Origin: Solirubrobacter sp035555675
Lineage (GTDB): Bacteria > Actinomycetota > Thermoleophilia > Solirubrobacterales > Solirubrobacteraceae
Direction: 5' to 3'
Assembly: GCA_035555675.1 (NCBI GenBank)
Contig: DATMGH010000190.1
Location: forward strand, 1 to 39,645
Length of the DNA: 39,645 nucleotides
The notes beneath the pieces are model-generated. The model did not search any database, was not told where the DNA came from, and saw only the letters and a program-made list of their open reading frames with translations. The stretch's first letter is position 1. The number at the start of each line of letters is the position of its first letter. The position numbers were made by a program, and so were the translations under genes. Below, piece after piece: positions 38,581 through 39,645 of this stretch.

Positions 38581-39645
38581 GTGGGGTCGCAGATCGCCGG
38601 CCTGGCGCGCAGCGCTCCCGCTGCCGCGCGCGGTGCCCGTCCCATCGCCACGTGGCGCGAGGACCTGATCACGATGCTGATCGGGGTCTGGCCGATCACC
38701 GCGATGTTCTTCGACGGGCGCGGCCACAACAACGAGACCGGGCAGGAGTCGTTCTTCTCGGTCGCGCACCTGTTCCTGTACGCCGGGCTGACCGTGCTCG
38801 GCGTCTGGATCGGCCTGCTGGTGGTGCGCTACCAGGGCTTCGAGCTGCGCCGGACGCTGCTGCCGGACCTGCGGTTGATCCCGGTCGGGTACGGGGTCGC
38901 GATCATCGGGCTGCTGGTGCTGGGGATCGGCGGTCCGTCGGACCTGATCTGGCACAGCGCCTACGGCTTCGAGGTCGGCGTCGAGGCGATCTACTCGCCG
39001 CCGCATCTGGCGCTGTTCTTCGGCGGGCTGCTGGTGTCCTCGACCGGCATCCGCTCGATGTGGGCCAAGCGGGACCTGCAGCTGGGGTTCGTGCGCTTCC
39101 TGCCGGTGCTGCTGTCGAGCGTGCTGTTCATCGGCGTCGCGGGGTTCATCACGATGTACCTGTCGGCGTTCATGACCAACGTCGCGATGACGAGCGACTT
39201 CTGGAACGACCTGCAGCGCTTCGAGGACGACTTCCACGACCAGTCGACGAGCCTGGTCGCCGGCCTGAAGGGCTACGGCGACGACCGCTGGCCGTTCTAC
39301 TACTACAGCGCCGGGCACGGGGTGGCGACGATGATCGTCACGACGCTCGTCCTGCTCGGGCCGGTGCTGTTGCTGCTGCGCCGCTGGCGGCTGCCGCTCG
39401 GCGCGATCACGCTGACGTTCCTCGGCTTCGGCCTGCTCGTGAACGTCATGACCGAATACCGGGACGCCGTGCTGATCGTGCCGCTGCTGGTCACCGGCGC
39501 GCTGATCGACTGGGTGCAGCTGCGCTTCGGCTCCGCGCGCTACGCCGGGCGGTTGTCGCTCGGCGGCGTGCGCGCGGTCGGGCCGGCCGCCGCGCTCGTC
39601 CTGTGGTGCTCCTACTTCCTCGTGGTCGCCTTGGACAAGGGGATC
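38581..39645 (+). CDS. Polytopic membrane protein, C-terminus beyond the window
   Basis: The frame from GTG 38581 stays open for 355 codons to the window edge. About nine hydrophobic segments are visible, for example DLITMLIGVWPITAMFF, HLFLYAGLTVLGVWIGLLVV, LIPVGYGVAIIGLLVLGI and FLGFGLLVNVM. A conserved-looking periplasmic or membrane block, HSAYGFEVGVEAIYSPPHLA, has His and Glu residues that could bind a metal, but I do not recognise a family. An N-terminal cytoplasmic stretch of about 25 residues precedes the first TM. It starts 2 bp after the SnoaL-like gene, so it is probably coupled to it and to the MmpL transporter. The start could be slightly later. Confidence 0.7.
   Translation, partial: MGSQIAGLARSAPAAARGARPIATWREDLITMLIGVWPITAMFFDGRGHNNETGQESFFSVAHLFLYAGLTVLGVWIGLLVVRYQGFELRRTLLPDLRLIPVGYGVAIIGLLVLGIGGPSDLIWHSAYGFEVGVEAIYSPPHLALFFGGLLVSSTGIRSMWAKRDLQLGFVRFLPVLLSSVLFIGVAGFITMYLSAFMTNVAMTSDFWNDLQRFEDDFHDQSTSLVAGLKGYGDDRWPFYYYSAGHGVATMIVTTLVLLGPVLLLLRRWRLPLGAITLTFLGFGLLVNVMTEYRDAVLIVPLLVTGALIDWVQLRFGSARYAGRLSLGGVRAVGPAAALVLWCSYFLVVALDKGI

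Noticed and set aside
1..39645. CRISPR arrays, tRNA/rRNA genes, insertion sequences and attachment sites
   Set aside because: No regularly spaced repeats, no tRNA-like cloverleaf or rRNA sequence, no transposase or integrase and no terminal inverted repeats were noticed on reading both strands. Weak non-coding RNAs cannot be excluded without a covariance search.

Overview
The window is about 70% GC by eye. It has many GTG and TTG starts, many ATGA/GTGA stop-start overlaps, and many secreted or lipoprotein genes. The 6-Cys mini-protein, FecR-like, CopC-CopD and DrrAB-type families together suggest an actinobacterium, most likely Thermoleophilia/Solirubrobacterales (Solirubrobacter- or Conexibacter-like). 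That placement is inference from gene content; no rRNA, tRNA or other marker gene is present. I see no CRISPR array, IS element, transposase, integrase or phage gene.

Layout. (1) 1-458(-): start of a ribokinase cut by the window edge. (2) 570-3939(+): a 6-Cys secreted mini-protein, a protein with two SGNH-hydrolase domains, a short fossil duplicate of a lipoprotein leader, and a lipoprotein SGNH hydrolase. (3) 3962-6256: a TetR repressor divergent from a DrrA/DrrB-type ABC exporter, with two operators in the 31-bp gap. (4) 6344-11746(+): two tandem paralogous secreted M1 metallopeptidases separated by a strong terminator. (5) 11783-14191: a DedA-family membrane protein, then on the minus strand a GNAT acetyltransferase and fumarylacetoacetase. 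(6) 14250-18939(+): a coupled operon of FecR-like secreted protein, DUF3307 membrane protein and adenylate cyclase with two CHASE2 sensor domains. (7) 18962-19644(+): a VapBC toxin-antitoxin pair with a palindromic operator. (8) 19760-26159(+): a tight five-gene run of an LVIVD surface protein, an orphan periplasmic-binding lipoprotein, an unknown lipoprotein, a CopC-CopD fusion and a YcnI-like copper protein. (9) 26125-33424(-): an aberrant P450, a 1218-residue secreted Ig/propeller protein, an unrecognised (perhaps nitroreductase-like) protein and an alpha/beta hydrolase with a Cys nucleophile. (10) 33501-39645(+): thiolase, flavin monooxygenase-like protein, MmpL transporter, SnoaL-like protein and a polytopic membrane protein that runs off the window.

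The strongest candidates for something undescribed are these. First, a roughly 135-residue C-terminal module is shared by the two M1 peptidases and the otherwise unrelated LVIVD protein; it ends exactly at each C-terminus and I suggest it is a WxL-like cell-wall attachment domain. Second, the FecR-like/DUF3307/double-CHASE2 cyclase operon looks like an envelope-to-cAMP signalling unit. Third, the 30956-39645 neighbourhood (Cys-nucleophile hydrolase, thiolase, monooxygenase, MmpL, NTF2-like) looks like a lipid-metabolite assembly and export locus. The window also shows fine regulatory architecture: paired TetR operators around leaderless divergent starts, a palindrome at vapBC, and a hairpin around the DedA start codon.

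All functions are read from motifs and remembered family features; no database search was run.
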